Positions 16,213-27,100 of a stretch of DNA of 64,000 bases are shown here, piece after piece. The stretch comes from Rhizobium sp. WSM4643. GTDB lineage: Bacteria > Pseudomonadota > Alphaproteobacteria > Rhizobiales > Rhizobiaceae. The notes below the pieces were generated by a model. It made no database searches. It saw nothing but the letters and a program-made list of their open reading frames with translations, and was not told the origin of the DNA. A program made the translations under genes and the position numbers. The number at the start of each line of letters is the position of its first letter. The first letter of the stretch is position 1. Location of the stretch: positions 1,674,001-1,738,000 of the forward strand of contig NZ_CP104040.1 in the NCBI RefSeq assembly GCF_025152745.1, given 5' to 3'.

Positions 16213-16610
16213 GTTTCACCAACCCATTTTGGTAAGTTATTTCAAGGACGCGCCCTCTGCCGGCGCGTCTTTTTGTCGTTCTGGGCACACGCGATTCGGT
16301 CGTGAATTCGGCTAATTCGGGCGCTGAGCCTGTGGATTGAGGCTGAACGGGCGTCCAGATGGCGAAAACTGCCACTGTTGTGGGATTGATACAGCTTCGG
16401 CAATATTTGGAATGAAAACCCAAAAGCCCACCTGAAATTAGGCAAGTCTGGAATAAAATTTTATTAACCAGGTTTTTTGACGTGTCCGTCAATTTCTTTA
16501 CGTAAGTTGGTCGTTGCAATGCCCGGGAGCGCTGCCGTAGGCGCGTTGCCATATCACGCGAACACTTACTAGAGTGGGGTCACATCAATTGCTGGAGTGG
16601 GGGAGACACA
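16213..16610. other. 398-base intergenic region, no gene seen
   Basis: Contains the valS terminator (16247-16274) and AT-richer sequence (about 16400-16500) likely to hold the promoter of the FadL-type gene at 16611. No ORF with support on either strand. Confidence 0.5.
16247..16274 (+). terminator. Rho-independent terminator after valS
   Basis: GACGCGCC / GGCGCGTC stem with a seven-base loop followed by TTTTTG. Confidence 0.9.
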
Positions 16611-17858
16611 ATGGCATCTCGTAGGTTTTCCAAGGGCATAACGTCGCTCGTTCTTCTTTCGTCGCTTGCCTCGCCGTCCTTCGCCGGGGGGCTGGAGCGT
16701 GGCGGCTATAACATCGATCAGTTGTTCGACACGTCGCCTTTCACGTTTCAGTCCGGTGTGACCTACGTCACACCGCAACGCAGGCTGAAGGATGTCCGAG
16801 ATACGGATACGTCGATATTCTCAGGCGGCGGCAATCTGAACAGCCGTCCAAACACAGCTGACGATACCTCAAATTATACCATCCCATATATTGGCTTTAA
16901 GGCTGGATTTGGCGACGCAATCGACTGCTTGGTCGACTATTCAGAGCCCTTCGGCGGGCATAACGACCCCGGTGTGAACTGGGCTGGCGCCAACAACAAC
17001 ATTGAGACAGAGATCAAAACCCGCAACTATGGCGGCACCTGCTCCTATCGTTTTGATGTCGGCCCTGGGCAGCTTCGCTTCATCGGCGGCGCTTTCTATC
17101 AGGAAGTCGAAGGCTTCAAGGAACGTCTGGTTTCAACGCTTCCGCTTCTGCTCGGTACCGGAACTGGCGTCGGTCGCCTCGATATCGACGATAGCGGCTG
17201 GGGCTGGCGCGCCGGTCTCGCCTACGAGATCCCCGAATATGCGATGCGTGCGAGCCTCGTCTATAACAGCCGTGTCAACTACGATAACCTGACCGGGACT
17301 GTTGATCTGCGTCAGGTTCCAATTGTGCCGCTATATGGGGGCCAGGTAACACCTGTTTCCGGTTCCGCCGAAGCGCCGGATTCGCTGGAGCTGAAGTTAC
17401 AAAGCGGCATCGCTCCGGATTGGCTTGCATTCGGATCGGTTAAATGGACGAATTGGAGCGTCCTGCAGTCGGTAGCATTCTGCCCGACCAACGGGTTGCC
17501 TTGCCCAGCGGGCGGTCTAACTTCGCTCGACCTTCTTTACCAGGACGGTTGGACGATCTCCGGTGGTGTCGGCCACAAGTTCAACGACCAGTGGGCAGGT
17601 GCAGTCAGTCTCACCTGGGACCGTGGCACCAGCCAGGGCTATGGCGCGCAGACCGATAGCTGGACGCTGGGGCTCGGTGCAGCCTTCACCCCGACCGAAC
17701 ATATCGAATGGCGCGTCGCCGGTGCCGTGGGCGTGTTGACGAGCGGTTCGTCCGGCGCCGTGACCCAGAACGGCGTCACGTTTGGAGATGATGTCTCCTA
17801 TTCTTTTGGCAACGATCTGGTCGCTGCGCTGTCGACGAGCCTAAAGATCAAGTTCTAA
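16611..17858 (+). CDS. OmpP1/FadL-family outer membrane transporter
   Basis: A 415-residue outer membrane beta-barrel with a signal peptide (about residues 1-25, ending SLASPSFAGG). The N-terminus of the mature part (GGYNIDQLFDTSPFTFQSGVTYV) matches the FadL/TodX family start with an inner plug. Alternating amphipathic strands and a terminal Phe (SLKIKF) fit BAM recognition. FadL proteins import long-chain fatty acids or other hydrophobic compounds. A single-gene unit: a promoter gap before and a terminator after. Confidence 0.88.
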   Translation: MASRRFSKGITSLVLLSSLASPSFAGGLERGGYNIDQLFDTSPFTFQSGVTYVTPQRRLKDVRDTDTSIFSGGGNLNSRPNTADDTSNYTIPYIGFKAGFGDAIDCLVDYSEPFGGHNDPGVNWAGANNNIETEIKTRNYGGTCSYRFDVGPGQLRFIGGAFYQEVEGFKERLVSTLPLLLGTGTGVGRLDIDDSGWGWRAGLAYEIPEYAMRASLVYNSRVNYDNLTGTVDLRQVPIVPLYGGQVTPVSGSAEAPDSLELKLQSGIAPDWLAFGSVKWTNWSVLQSVAFCPTNGLPCPAGGLTSLDLLYQDGWTISGGVGHKFNDQWAGAVSLTWDRGTSQGYGAQTDSWTLGLGAAFTPTEHIEWRVAGAVGVLTSGSSGAVTQNGVTFGDDVSYSFGNDLVAALSTSLKIKF

Positions 17859-18578
17859 TTCTCCCACTTGAAGAATTGAGGAGCCCGGCGCTGCCGGGCT
17901 CTTCTTTATTCGTGGCCGTTAATCATGCCATTTCCCGGTCCCAATTTGTGACGATTCAGCAACACATTTTTACGACGTTTGGCGTATGGTGGTGGCGGGG
18001 CGAATTTGTCCATTTCCCGCCACAAAGAGGGCGCAGCGATATTTGCGAGTGAGGAAATGGCAGGCATACGGTGCGTGTAAATAGTAGCATGGGTCGATTT
18101 TTTTCCGGGTACATCAGATCGTGCGGCGCGATTGGCAACAATCGTTTGATTGCGGTCGTTTCGCTTTTCGAACAAGGCTGTTCCAGCCGCCAATCCGGCC
18201 TCGCGACGAAGTCGTCGATCCATTCATTGTCGTTATTTTCGACCCGCTCAGCTGAGCGGCCCGGCTTTGCCGAAAGGTCGATACCGGTTTCGTCACATTT
18301 GCCGTTTACGAATGCGATAAAGGCGGGAAGGCGGGATGCCGCGCCTGCCGAAAGAGTGCCACGGAGATTGCAGTCGGGCCATGCCGGGAGCCGGGTGGCT
18401 CTGAAGGATGTGCTGAGAATATCGCCTTTGAGAAAAGGCCAGTGGGCTGGATGCGACGCGGGCAAAGGAGCCATGGAGCTCGCCGCGGGATCGCTCGCCT
18501 CGAAGGAATACATCCGCGGGATGCACGGCGCCAGCGCCGTTGCCGCCTGCCTTGGATGAACGAAAGAAATCGGTTGAA
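17859..18578. other. 720-base intergenic region upstream of exoR
   Basis: Includes the terminator at 17881-17906 and presumably the exoR promoter. Open frames on both strands here (17956-18513 minus, 18071-18559 plus) lack ribosome-binding sites and recognisable motifs and have shadow composition. I see no supported gene. Confidence 0.5.
17881..17906 (+). terminator. Rho-independent terminator after FadL-type gene
   Basis: GAGCCCGGC / GCCGGGCTC stem with a GCT loop followed by TTCTTT. Confidence 0.85.
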
Positions 18579-19376
18579 ATGGTGACGTCCGAGTTCAAAC
18601 TGTTCAAATTCATGCTGGTGGGCATGTCGATAGCCATAGCGCTGTCCGGTCCGTGCCGCGCATTCGACATCAAAGGCGGCGTCAGCAAGGAGTCCGGACC
18701 CTTCGATCTCTTCAAGTTCGGCTTCAAGGCCTATAAGAACGGCCAGAAGGAAGAGGCGGTCGAAGCCTATAAATACGCCGCCGAAAAGGGCCACACCGGC
18801 TCGCGCTGGGCGCTCGCCAACATGTATGCCGACGGCGACGGTGTCACGCAGGATGATTTTGAAGCCTTCAAGATCTATAGCGAGATCGCCCAGCAGGGCG
18901 TCGAACCTGGTTCGGAAGATACGGGTTTCTTCGTCAACGCGCTGCTCTCGCTCGCCAGCTATTACAAGCATGGCATTGCCGGCAGCCCGGTCAGGATCGA
19001 CCTCAGCCAGGCGCGCCAGCTTTATTTTCAGGTGGCCTCCACCTTTGGCGTGCCCGAGGCGCAGTTCCAGCTGGCGCAGATGATGCTGGCCGGCGAGGGC
19101 GGCAATGCCAGCCCGCAGCAAGCCAAGAAATGGCTAAACCAGGCCCGCAAGAGTGGCCATCCTGGCGCCATGGCAGTCTTCGGCAATATTCTGTTCGACG
19201 AAGGCCAGACGGCTCGCGGCCTGGCGCTGATGACGGCAGCACTCGACCGCTGCAAGCCCAAGGACTGCGGCTGGATGGAAGCGCTGCAGGAGCAGGCCTT
19301 CTCGGTTGCCAACGAATCCGACCGACGCACGGCTGTCTCCCTCTCGCACACCATCGCGAGCGGTTCCGACGACTAG
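18579..19376 (+). CDS. exoR: ExoR, periplasmic regulator of exopolysaccharide and motility
   Basis: A 265-residue protein (S. meliloti ExoR is 268). The signal peptide is about residues 1-28, ending GPCRAFD. The mature protein carries Sel1-type repeats: AVEAYKYAAEKGHTGSRWALANMY (about 61-84), FKIYSEIAQQGVE, ARQLYFQVASTFGVPEAQFQLAQM and AKKWLNQARKSGHPGAMAVFG. ExoR binds the sensor kinase ExoS in the periplasm and holds the ExoS-ChvI system off. Loss causes succinoglycan overproduction and non-motility in S. meliloti. The Met at 18579 was chosen over 18540 because it directly precedes the signal sequence. Single gene, convergent with xthA. Confidence 0.9.
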   Translation: MVTSEFKLFKFMLVGMSIAIALSGPCRAFDIKGGVSKESGPFDLFKFGFKAYKNGQKEEAVEAYKYAAEKGHTGSRWALANMYADGDGVTQDDFEAFKIYSEIAQQGVEPGSEDTGFFVNALLSLASYYKHGIAGSPVRIDLSQARQLYFQVASTFGVPEAQFQLAQMMLAGEGGNASPQQAKKWLNQARKSGHPGAMAVFGNILFDEGQTARGLALMTAALDRCKPKDCGWMEALQEQAFSVANESDRRTAVSLSHTIASGSDD

Positions 19377-19475
19377 AGCAATTCCAGGAAAAGTGCGAAG
19401 CGGTTTCCGTCCGGAATTGCGTAAAGACAAAAGGCTAGAGCGGCGCCCGTAAAAGCTGAACCGCTCTAAGCCCCG
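19377..19475. repeat. Rhizobial intergenic repeat plus short palindrome
   Basis: GAGCAATTCCAGGAAAAGTGCG.. followed by CGTCCGGAATTGCGTAAA is a palindromic intergenic element I know from many rhizobial genomes. A second palindrome, AGAGCGG...CCGCTCT, follows. It lies between convergent exoR and xthA. Confidence 0.6.
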
Positions 19476-19484
19476 ATCGGACGC

Positions 19485-20276
19485 TCAGCCCGCCAAATCG
19501 AAATAGGCGATGACAGGCACGTGGTCGGACGGCTTTTCCCAGGCCCGCACATGTTTTTCGATCGCAGCCGATGTCATTCGGTCGGCAGCTTCCGGCGATA
19601 GCAGCAGATGGTCGATGCGGATGCCATTGTTTTTCGGCCAAGCGCCGGCCTGATAATCCCAGAAGGAATAGAACTGCGTCGCATCCGTCGTCGCGCGCAC
19701 CGCATCCATCAGCCCGAGATTTTCGAGCCTGCGGAACGCCTCCCGGGTCTGTGGCAGAAACAGTGCGTCGTTTTCCCAGACCTTGGGATCGAAGCAGTCG
19801 TGCGGTTCCGGGATGACATTGTAATCGCCGGCAAGAACCAGCATCTCCTCATAGGCCAGCCGTTCAGCAGCGAACGTCCTTAGACGCTCCATCCAGGCGA
19901 GCTTGTAGGGATATTTCTCCGTTTCGACAGGATTGCCGTTTGGTAGGTAGATGCAGCAGACGCGCAGGATGCGCGTATCGGACAGCGTAAACGCCGCTTC
20001 GAGGAAACGCGCCTGTTCGTCCAGCGGATCGCCGGGCAGGCCGCGGTTCACTTCGAAAGGTGAGCTCTTGGAGAGGATCGCCACGCCGTTGAAGCCTTTC
20101 TGGCCGTGCGTCTCGACATGATAGCCGAGCGCCTCGATCTCCAGTCGCGGGAAAGCTTCGTCGACCGTCTTGATCTCCTGAAGGCAGACGATATCCGGAT
20201 CGGAATCCTTCAGCCATTGCGTGAGATTGTCGATGCGCGCCTTGACGCCGTTGATGTTCCAGGTCGCGATCTTCAT
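19485..20276 (-). CDS. xthA: Exodeoxyribonuclease III (AP endonuclease)
   Basis: A 263-residue member of the endonuclease/exonuclease/phosphatase superfamily. Visible landmarks are MKIATWNINGVKARI at the start, the metal-binding Glu in CLQEIKT (about residue 34), YLPNGNP, AGDYNVIP (catalytic Asp/Asn about 150), LRTF, and the C-terminal RIDHLLLS and SDHVPV motifs. It acts in base excision repair, cleaving at abasic sites and removing blocked 3' ends. The Met at 20276 is chosen because upstream sequence in frame is repeat DNA. Monocistronic. Confidence 0.95.
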   Translation of the reverse strand: MKIATWNINGVKARIDNLTQWLKDSDPDIVCLQEIKTVDEAFPRLEIEALGYHVETHGQKGFNGVAILSKSSPFEVNRGLPGDPLDEQARFLEAAFTLSDTRILRVCCIYLPNGNPVETEKYPYKLAWMERLRTFAAERLAYEEMLVLAGDYNVIPEPHDCFDPKVWENDALFLPQTREAFRRLENLGLMDAVRATTDATQFYSFWDYQAGAWPKNNGIRIDHLLLSPEAADRMTSAAIEKHVRAWEKPSDHVPVIAYFDLAG

Positions 20277-20298
20277 GGCTCTGTCCCGTTCCGCATAC

Positions 20299-20402
20299 TG
20301 CATGTCGCCCAGAAGTGTGCAGCGGTTCTGGGATAACGACAGGCATAAAAACAAAGGGCTAAAGCGCACCGCATGAAGCAGCGTCGATGCAGCGCACTTT
20401 AG
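20299..20402. repeat. Rhizobial intergenic repeat, copy 1
   Basis: About 105 bases reading CATGTCGCCCAGAAGTGTGC..GGATAACGACAGGCATAAAAACAAAG.. then GCGCACCGCATGAAGC. Related copies are at 37581-37686 and 42557-42660, and a fragment at 49992-50016. Each has an inner inverted pair around the middle and another at the 3' side. Confidence 0.75.
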
Positions 20403-20503
20403 TGCGCTTCTTTTATCGCGGTCTTTCACCGGCGGACAAGACGATAAACCGGCCGGAAGGAATTCTTCGGCCGGTTTGATGGGGAGTCCGTGCGTTTAGA
20501 CGT

Positions 20504-20836
20504 TCAGATCGAGAAACTGGTGCCGCAGCCGCAGCTTGCCACTGCATTCGGGTTCTTGATCTGGAAGGATTGGCCAAGCAGATTGTCGACGAAGTCGATC
20601 TCCGAGCCCGCCATGTAGACGATCGACAGGCTGTCGATCAGCACCTTGGCATTGTTCTTCTCGACGATGATGTCGTCGTCCGCTGCGCTGTCGGCAAGAT
20701 CGAACTTGTAGGAAAAGCCCGAACAGCCGCCGCCTTCGACGGAAACGCGCAAGGCGCTCTTGCCGGCTTCGGCGCCGACGATGGCTGCGATACGCTTTGC
20801 CGCGGCATCTGAAAGGGTTACACTTGTATCCGTCAT
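20504..20836 (-). CDS. erpA: ErpA/IscA-type iron-sulfur cluster insertion protein
   Basis: A 110-residue A-type Fe-S carrier (HesB/IscA family). It has the three conserved cysteines: GGGCSGFSY (about residue 38) and the C-terminal SCGCGTSF pair. These proteins bind and hand on [2Fe-2S] or [4Fe-4S] clusters to apo-enzymes. The Met at 20836 (MTDTSVTLSD) is preferred to 20857, because a GGAGG-type ribosome-binding site overlaps the longer N-terminal codons. Monocistronic on the minus strand, divergent from the dNTPase gene. Confidence 0.93.
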   Translation of the reverse strand: MTDTSVTLSDAAAKRIAAIVGAEAGKSALRVSVEGGGCSGFSYKFDLADSAADDDIIVEKNNAKVLIDSLSIVYMAGSEIDFVDNLLGQSFQIKNPNAVASCGCGTSFSI

Positions 20837-21058
20837 ATTTCCTCCTGCCGGGGTCAAGATCCGGAGAGAATGGGTTTGGGCACTTGAATGTTCAAATGCC
20901 TGATATCAAAGAAACTTACCATGATCTTCGCGAAAAGGCGATGATGCGCCGAAGCGATTAGGAAAGAGCCTCTTTGCCGTTTCATCGACCTATAGGTATG
21001 AAGAGCACAAAGCGGCGTCAATGGGGGGAAGCGGCAACATGCAGGATGACGGTGAAGA

Positions 21059-22276
21059 ATGACGATCGATACGCGTGCTTTGGGTTTCGGCAGCAGTGAA
21101 AGGGCGGTTTATGCGGCCGACCCCTGGACGACGCGCGGACGGCTCTATCAGGAAGACGGAAGCCCGACGCGCTCCGATTTCCAGCGTGACCGCGACCGCA
21201 TCGTCCACACCACCGCCTTCCGCCGGCTGAAGCACAAGACCCAGGTCTTCATCGCCCAGGACGGCGATCATTACCGCACCCGGCTGACGCATACGATCGA
21301 AGTGGCGCAGATCGCCCGCGCTCTTGCCCGCGCGCTGAAGCTCGACGAGGATCTGGCCGAAGGTGTGGCGCTCGTGCACGATTTCGGCCACACGCCGTTC
21401 GGCCATACCGGCGAGGATGCGCTGCACGAGGTGCTGCTGCCCTATGGCGGCTTCGACCATAATGCACAATCGCTACGCATCGTGACCAAGCTGGAGAGGC
21501 GTTATGCCGAATTTGACGGCATCAATCTGACATGGGAAAGCCTGGAAGGTCTCGTCAAGCACAATGGTCCGCTTCTGACGCCTGATGGAGTGGGTACGCA
21601 CGGTCCCGTTCCGCAGCCGATCCTCGATTATTGCGAGCTGCACGATCTCGAGCTTGCAAGCTATGCCAGCCTCGAAGCCCAGGTCGCGGCGATCGCCGAC
21701 GACATCGCCTATAATACCCATGATATCGACGATGGCCTGCGTTCCGGCTACCTGACTTTCGACATGCTGGAGGAAATCCCGTTTCTTGCCGGGCTAATGG
21801 CCGAGGTGAGGGAGCGATATCCGCACCTGGAGCCGAGCCGCTTCACCCATGAGATCATGCGCCGCCAGATCACCCGCATGGTCGAAGACGTGATCGGCGT
21901 CGCGCAGCAGCGCCTGTCCCTCTTGCGCCCTGAGAGTGCAGACGATATTCGCGGCGCCGGCCAGGTTATCGCCACCTTTTCCGAGGGGATGGCCGAGACC
22001 GACAGGCAGATCAAGGCGATGCTCTTCAAACGCATCTACCGCAATCCCGATATCATGCGCATCCGTGCCGGTGCTGCCCAGATCGTCACCGATCTCTTTG
22101 CCGCCTACATGGCCAATCCGAAAGAGATGCAAAGCCACTACTGGGTCGATCATATCGCCGGCCTATCCGATGCGCCGAAGGCCCGCCATGTCGGCGATTA
22201 TCTCGCCGGCATGACCGACACCTATGCGATCAGCGCCCACAGGCGGTTGTTTGACCACACTCCTGATTTGCGATAG
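21059..22276 (+). CDS. Deoxyguanosinetriphosphate triphosphohydrolase-like protein
   Basis: A 405-residue HD-domain dNTPase of the Dgt family, which hydrolyses dNTPs to deoxynucleosides and triphosphate. The substrate-pocket signature [20 protein letters not shown] is at about residues 45-64. The HD metal site is visible as [13 protein letters not shown] (His about 79) and [15 protein letters not shown] (about 104-118), with a later [13 protein letters not shown] (about 219). Length and motifs fit the dGTPase type 2 subfamily common in alphaproteobacteria. argS starts 65 bases downstream, likely cotranscribed. Confidence 0.95.
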   Translation: MTIDTRALGFGSSERAVYAADPWTTRGRLYQEDGSPTRSDFQRDRDRIVHTTAFRRLKHKTQVFIAQDGDHYRTRLTHTIEVAQIARALARALKLDEDLAEGVALVHDFGHTPFGHTGEDALHEVLLPYGGFDHNAQSLRIVTKLERRYAEFDGINLTWESLEGLVKHNGPLLTPDGVGTHGPVPQPILDYCELHDLELASYASLEAQVAAIADDIAYNTHDIDDGLRSGYLTFDMLEEIPFLAGLMAEVRERYPHLEPSRFTHEIMRRQITRMVEDVIGVAQQRLSLLRPESADDIRGAGQVIATFSEGMAETDRQIKAMLFKRIYRNPDIMRIRAGAAQIVTDLFAAYMANPKEMQSHYWVDHIAGLSDAPKARHVGDYLAGMTDTYAISAHRRLFDHTPDLR

Positions 22277-22341
22277 GCAGCGGTCGCCCACGCCGAGGGC
22301 CGATTTGAGCCTTTGGCACAGCCTATGCATGGAAGAGTGCG

Positions 22342-24099
22342 ATGAACCTTTTTACCGACTTCGAAGCCAGGATCAAAACCGCCCTTGAACAGATCGATCT
22401 GGTCAGGGAAAAGCGATCCGAGCTCGATTTCGGCCGCATCACCGTCGAGCCGCCGCGTGACGCGAGCCATGGCGATGTCGCGACCAATGCCGCGATGGTG
22501 CTGGCAAAACCGCTCGGAACCAACCCGCGCGCGCTGGCCGATGTCATCATCGCCAAGCTGAAAGAGGATTCCGACGTCGCCGATATCTCGGTCGCGGGTC
22601 CGGGCTTCATCAACATCCGTCTCGCCGTCGGCTACTGGCAGCGGCTGCTCGCCTCGATGATCGGTGCCGGTACCGATTACGGTCGCTCGACGCTTGGAAA
22701 CGGCAGGAAGGTCAACGTCGAATATGTCTCGGCCAACCCGACCGGCCCGATGCATGTCGGCCATTGCAGGGGTGCCGTCGTCGGCGACGCGCTTGCCAAC
22801 CTGCTCGCTTTTGCCGGTTACGGTGTCGAGAAGGAATATTACATCAACGACGCCGGCTCGCAGATCGATGTGCTCGCCCGCTCCGTCTTCCTGCGCTATC
22901 GCGAAGCGCTCGGCGAAAAGATCGGCGAAATCCCCTCGGGTCTCTATCCCGGCGACTATCTCGTGCCCGTCGGCCAGTCGCTTGCCGCCGATTACGGCGT
23001 GCGGCTGCACAACATGCCGGAAGACCAATGGATGCCGATCGTCAAGGACCGCACGATCGATGCGATGATGGTGATGATCCGGGACGATCTGGCGGCGCTG
23101 AACGTCCATCACGACGTCTTCTTCTCCGAACGCACCCTGCATGCCAATGGCGCGGCCGCGATCCGCACCGCGATCAACGACCTGACCTTCAAGGGCTATG
23201 TCTACAAGGGCACGCTGCCGCCGCCGAAGGGCCAGCTTCCCGAGGACTGGGAGGATCGCGAACAGACCCTGTTCCGTTCGACCGAGGTGGGCGACGATAT
23301 CGACCGGCCGCTGATCAAGTCGGATGGCTCCTACACCTATTTCGCCGCCGACGTCGCCTACTTCAAGAACAAGTTCGACCGTGGTTTCGACGAGATGATC
23401 TATGTGCTTGGCGCTGACCATGGCGGTTACGTCAAACGCCTGGAAGCGGTTGCACGTGGCGTTTCGGACGGCAAGGCGAAGCTGACTGTGCTGCTCTGTC
23501 AGCTCGTCAAGCTCTATCGCAACGGCGAACCGGTGAAGATGTCGAAGCGTTCGGGCGATTTCGTCACGCTTCGGGACGTCGTCGAAGAAGTCGGCCGTGA
23601 TTCGGTCCGGTTCATGATGCTTTACCGCAAGAATTCCGAACCGCTCGACTTCGATTTCGCCAAAGTGACGGAACAATCGAAAGATAATCCAGTCTTCTAC
23701 GTGCAATATGCGCATGCTCGCTGCATGTCGGTCTTCCGGCAGGCGAGGGAGGCTTTTCCCGACCTCGATGTCTCGCCCGAGAAACTCGCGAAAACCGTTG
23801 CAGGCATTGGCGATCCGGCCGAATTGCAGCTCGTCGCCAAGCTTGCTGAATTCCCGCGTGTCGTCGAGGCAGCGGCCCAGTCGCAGGAGCCGCATCGCAT
23901 CGCTTTTTACCTCTACGACGTCGCCAGTTCCTTCCACGCGCACTGGAACAAAGGTAAAGATCAGACGGAATTACGATTTGTTAATGATAAAAACCGAGAA
24001 TCAAGTATTGCCAGACTTGGGCTGGTGTACGCTGTCGCGTCGGTTTTGAAGTCGGGACTCGCCATTACAGGCACTGCCGCACCGGACGAAATGCGATAA
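22342..24099 (+). CDS. argS: Arginyl-tRNA synthetase
   Basis: A 585-residue class I synthetase that charges tRNA-Arg, and needs the tRNA for amino-acid activation. An additional N-terminal (Add-1) domain for tRNA recognition is at about residues 1-115. The HIGH-type motif [14 protein letters not shown] follows (about 134-147). KMSKRSGD (about 400-407) marks the KMSKS loop, and a C-terminal anticodon-binding (DALR) domain ends the protein. Length fits (about 580). Third in a run of close co-directional genes. Confidence 0.97.
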   Translation: MNLFTDFEARIKTALEQIDLVREKRSELDFGRITVEPPRDASHGDVATNAAMVLAKPLGTNPRALADVIIAKLKEDSDVADISVAGPGFINIRLAVGYWQRLLASMIGAGTDYGRSTLGNGRKVNVEYVSANPTGPMHVGHCRGAVVGDALANLLAFAGYGVEKEYYINDAGSQIDVLARSVFLRYREALGEKIGEIPSGLYPGDYLVPVGQSLAADYGVRLHNMPEDQWMPIVKDRTIDAMMVMIRDDLAALNVHHDVFFSERTLHANGAAAIRTAINDLTFKGYVYKGTLPPPKGQLPEDWEDREQTLFRSTEVGDDIDRPLIKSDGSYTYFAADVAYFKNKFDRGFDEMIYVLGADHGGYVKRLEAVARGVSDGKAKLTVLLCQLVKLYRNGEPVKMSKRSGDFVTLRDVVEEVGRDSVRFMMLYRKNSEPLDFDFAKVTEQSKDNPVFYVQYAHARCMSVFRQAREAFPDLDVSPEKLAKTVAGIGDPAELQLVAKLAEFPRVVEAAAQSQEPHRIAFYLYDVASSFHAHWNKGKDQTELRFVNDKNRESSIARLGLVYAVASVLKSGLAITGTAAPDEMR

Positions 24100-24160
24100 C
24101 GTCACCATTTCCCCACAATGCGCTGGCATTTGAGCGTTGGCGTTTGCGAGTGGGATAGGC

Positions 24161-27100
24161 ATGGCTGATAAACAACTTGCGTATGATACGCGCGGAAAAA
24201 ACGATCTGTTTGGCGACGATGATCCGTTGGCTGAACTTGCCCGTATCGTCGGCTTCGAGCCGCGTGTTGCAGCGAATACGGTGACCGAGGCCGAACGCCG
24301 CGAGCCCGCCCTTGATCTCGAGGACGAGCTGGGGCGTGAGTTCGATCTATACGATTCGCCCCGTCCGCTCGCAGAGCTCGACCGGCCCGCCGAGCCGATC
24401 TCTGATGATATGCCTGAAGATTACGTCGAGCCGGTTCTCGATACTTCTCCGGCTGCCGAAAATGCGGAGGTTCCTGAGCCGGTTTCCGTCGCCGCAGTTG
24501 AGGCTGAAGAAGCAGCTGTGCCTGCGGCCGCCGACTGGGCGGAGCATCTTTCCCCCGAGCCCGAGGCATCGCTGCAATCAGCATTCGGCGGTGCACGCGA
24601 TCTGATCGAGGAGCTTGAGCTGTCGATCGGCGCCGCACCCGTCTCTTCGCTGGCGCAGCCCGCCAAGGCGCCGCAATGGTCGGCTGCCAGCATCCGGCTA
24701 CCGCTTGCCAATTTCCATGCTCCGAAACGCGAAGAACCGGTTGTTTTGCCGGAGCCTGTGGCCGAAACGGTCGTAGCACCGGCAGCTGAAGTGCCGTCTG
24801 TCGATCTTCCTGTCCTGAAGCCTGAACTTGTCATCGAACCGCCGGCGCCCGTCGCCGCCATAGAGCCTTCCGAGGGATTCGAATCCGCTTCACCGTCGCT
24901 TGGCTTCCCCGCCGAACTCGACCGCCATGATGAGGTGATCGCGCCGGAAGAGACTGCCGAGGCCGAAGAATTCATCGAAGTCGAGGAGGAACCGGAGGAT
25001 TTCGGGTCCGATGCCGGTTTCGATCTGATCGCCGCCGCCGTCCAGGGCGAGATCCAGGCCGATGCCGCGCTGACCGAAGTCGTGCCTGATGTTCCGCACA
25101 CCGCCGGCACTTTCGATCTTGACGATCTGCTTGCCGACGTCTCGCGTTATCCGGTGCCGCAACGTGCCAATCCGGCGCCCGTCACGCCGCCGCCCGCATC
25201 GATCGAGGCCGCGCCCATTCCTGCCGCCCCCGTGGCAGACGCACCTGTCCAGACCGAGGTGATCGCCCCCCCACCAGTCGCCGCAGCGTCCGTCCGGCCT
25301 GCTCCGGTCTATGCAGCCGAAGCCGCACGGCCAGTCGCGCCGCAGCTTGCAGAGGTCGTTGCGTCAGAGCCTGCTGCAACGGCATATTCGCGGGCGCCGC
25401 AGCCGATACCGGAAGCCGAAGACCCCTTCGCCGGCCATGATTTTGAGTTGGATCTTGCCGGCATCGAGCTGGAGCTCGCCGATCTCGATTTCTCCGAGCC
25501 GTCCGAGCCCGCGCCGCAGCCTGAGGTGCCGGCGCCTGCTCCCCAGCAGGCCGCGGCCGTCCCGCCTCGGTCCGCTCCCGTTTTTGCTCCTGAGCCGCAA
25601 ACTCCGGCCTACCAGCAGGATGCTGCCCCCTCGCGGCCGGCTCCGGCCTTCGTTCCCGAGCCGCAGGCTCCAGCACCGGCTCCGTCTTTCAACTGGGCGT
25701 CAGCCGGCGACTCAACCGAAGACCTGCCATTCGATCCGGCGATGATCTCTGACCCGGAGGATCGTCCCGAGACCGTCGACGACATGCACGTGCCGGCGCT
25801 GCCGCCAGTGGAGCAGCCCGCCCCGGTCGCCAAAACCGCAGATTACGAGTTCGATCTCGACGCAGAGATCGCCAGCTTCTTTGAACCGGCCAAGCCGCGG
25901 GAAACACCGGCGCCTGCCCGGGATACGGCTGCCGCCGCGGCAAAGCCTGTCAAGCCTACCATCGCCGACGGCCTCGATGATTTCGAACGGGCGCTGGAGG
26001 AGGATTTCCGCCGCAGCGTGCGTGAACCGGTCGAGCGCCGTGAGACCTCCGAAGTTCGGATCGAATCGGCAAGCCAGGCCGCTGATTTCAGCCGCGCCCG
26101 GTCGATGCGTCGGCTGCTCGCCGGGGCCGTCGTGCTCGTGGTCTTTGGCGGCGTCGGTTATGGCGTCTATTCCTCCGTCTGGAACGGCGAGGGGCTCGGC
26201 ATTGTCGCGTCCGGTGAGCCGCGTGTGATCACCGCCGACAAGGAGCCGGTCAAGGTCGTTCCGGAAAATCCTGGCGGCAAGACCGTGCCGAACCAGGATA
26301 AGGCCGTTTACGACCGCGTTGCGGGTTCTGCCGAAGAGCCGAAGCAGAAGGCGCTGGTTTCATCCGACGAGGCGCCCGTCGATGTCGTCCAGCGCACGCT
26401 GACACCGGAAGCGCTGCCTGAGGACGACGAGAACGCCAACGCCGACGATCAGGTCACGCCGACTGCGGTCGGTGAGACGGAGGATCCGCGTCTGCTGCCG
26501 GACCAGGACAACGCCGACAAGGCTCTCGCAAGCGACGCCGACAAGACGCCGTCGGTTTCTCCGCGCAAGGTCCGCACGATGATCGTCAAGCCTGACGGTA
26601 CACTGGTCGCCCGCGAGGAACCGGCGCCCGTCGATCAGCCGGCGCCGTCTGCCCGGGCGACACAGTCTGCCCCGGCGACGCAGTCTGCCCAGGCGACGCA
26701 GTCTGCCCAGCCGACGCCGCCGGCTCAGCCACCGTTGACGGCTCAGTCGACCCCGCCCGTGCCGCCTGTCGGTGGAACGGCTGCGAGCTTCCCGGCAAGC
26801 GCCGAGGTTGCTTCTGCCGATGCTCGTTCTGCAGCCCCGATCGAAACCGCGCCGGTACAGCCGTCGCTCGCCGGCAGTGCGGATGCGCAGGCCGCAAACC
26901 CGGCCCCGGTCGCTCCACCGGTGCGCCCGGTCAAGAGCTCGGCGATCACCGATACCGCTCCGATCCCCACCGCCCGTCCGGCCGATCAGCCCGTTAACGT
27001 TGTCAGCACCGTGACCGAGAAGGGCAATGTCCGCCCGCCAGCGCAGCAGCCGAAGACGACTGAGGTCGCGGCCGCAGCGCCAGTCGCCGCAAAGCCGCAG

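Noticed and set aside
17956..18559. Open frames of 162-185 residues on both strands between the FadL-type gene and exoR
   Set aside because: No ribosome-binding sites, no domain-like segments, and the two frames are mutual antisense shadows over an upstream regulatory region.
22222..23943. A 573-residue frame antisense to argS
   Set aside because: Argument as for the valS antisense frame: argS HIGH and KMSKS motifs are intact and the antisense has no recognisable domain or ribosome-binding site.
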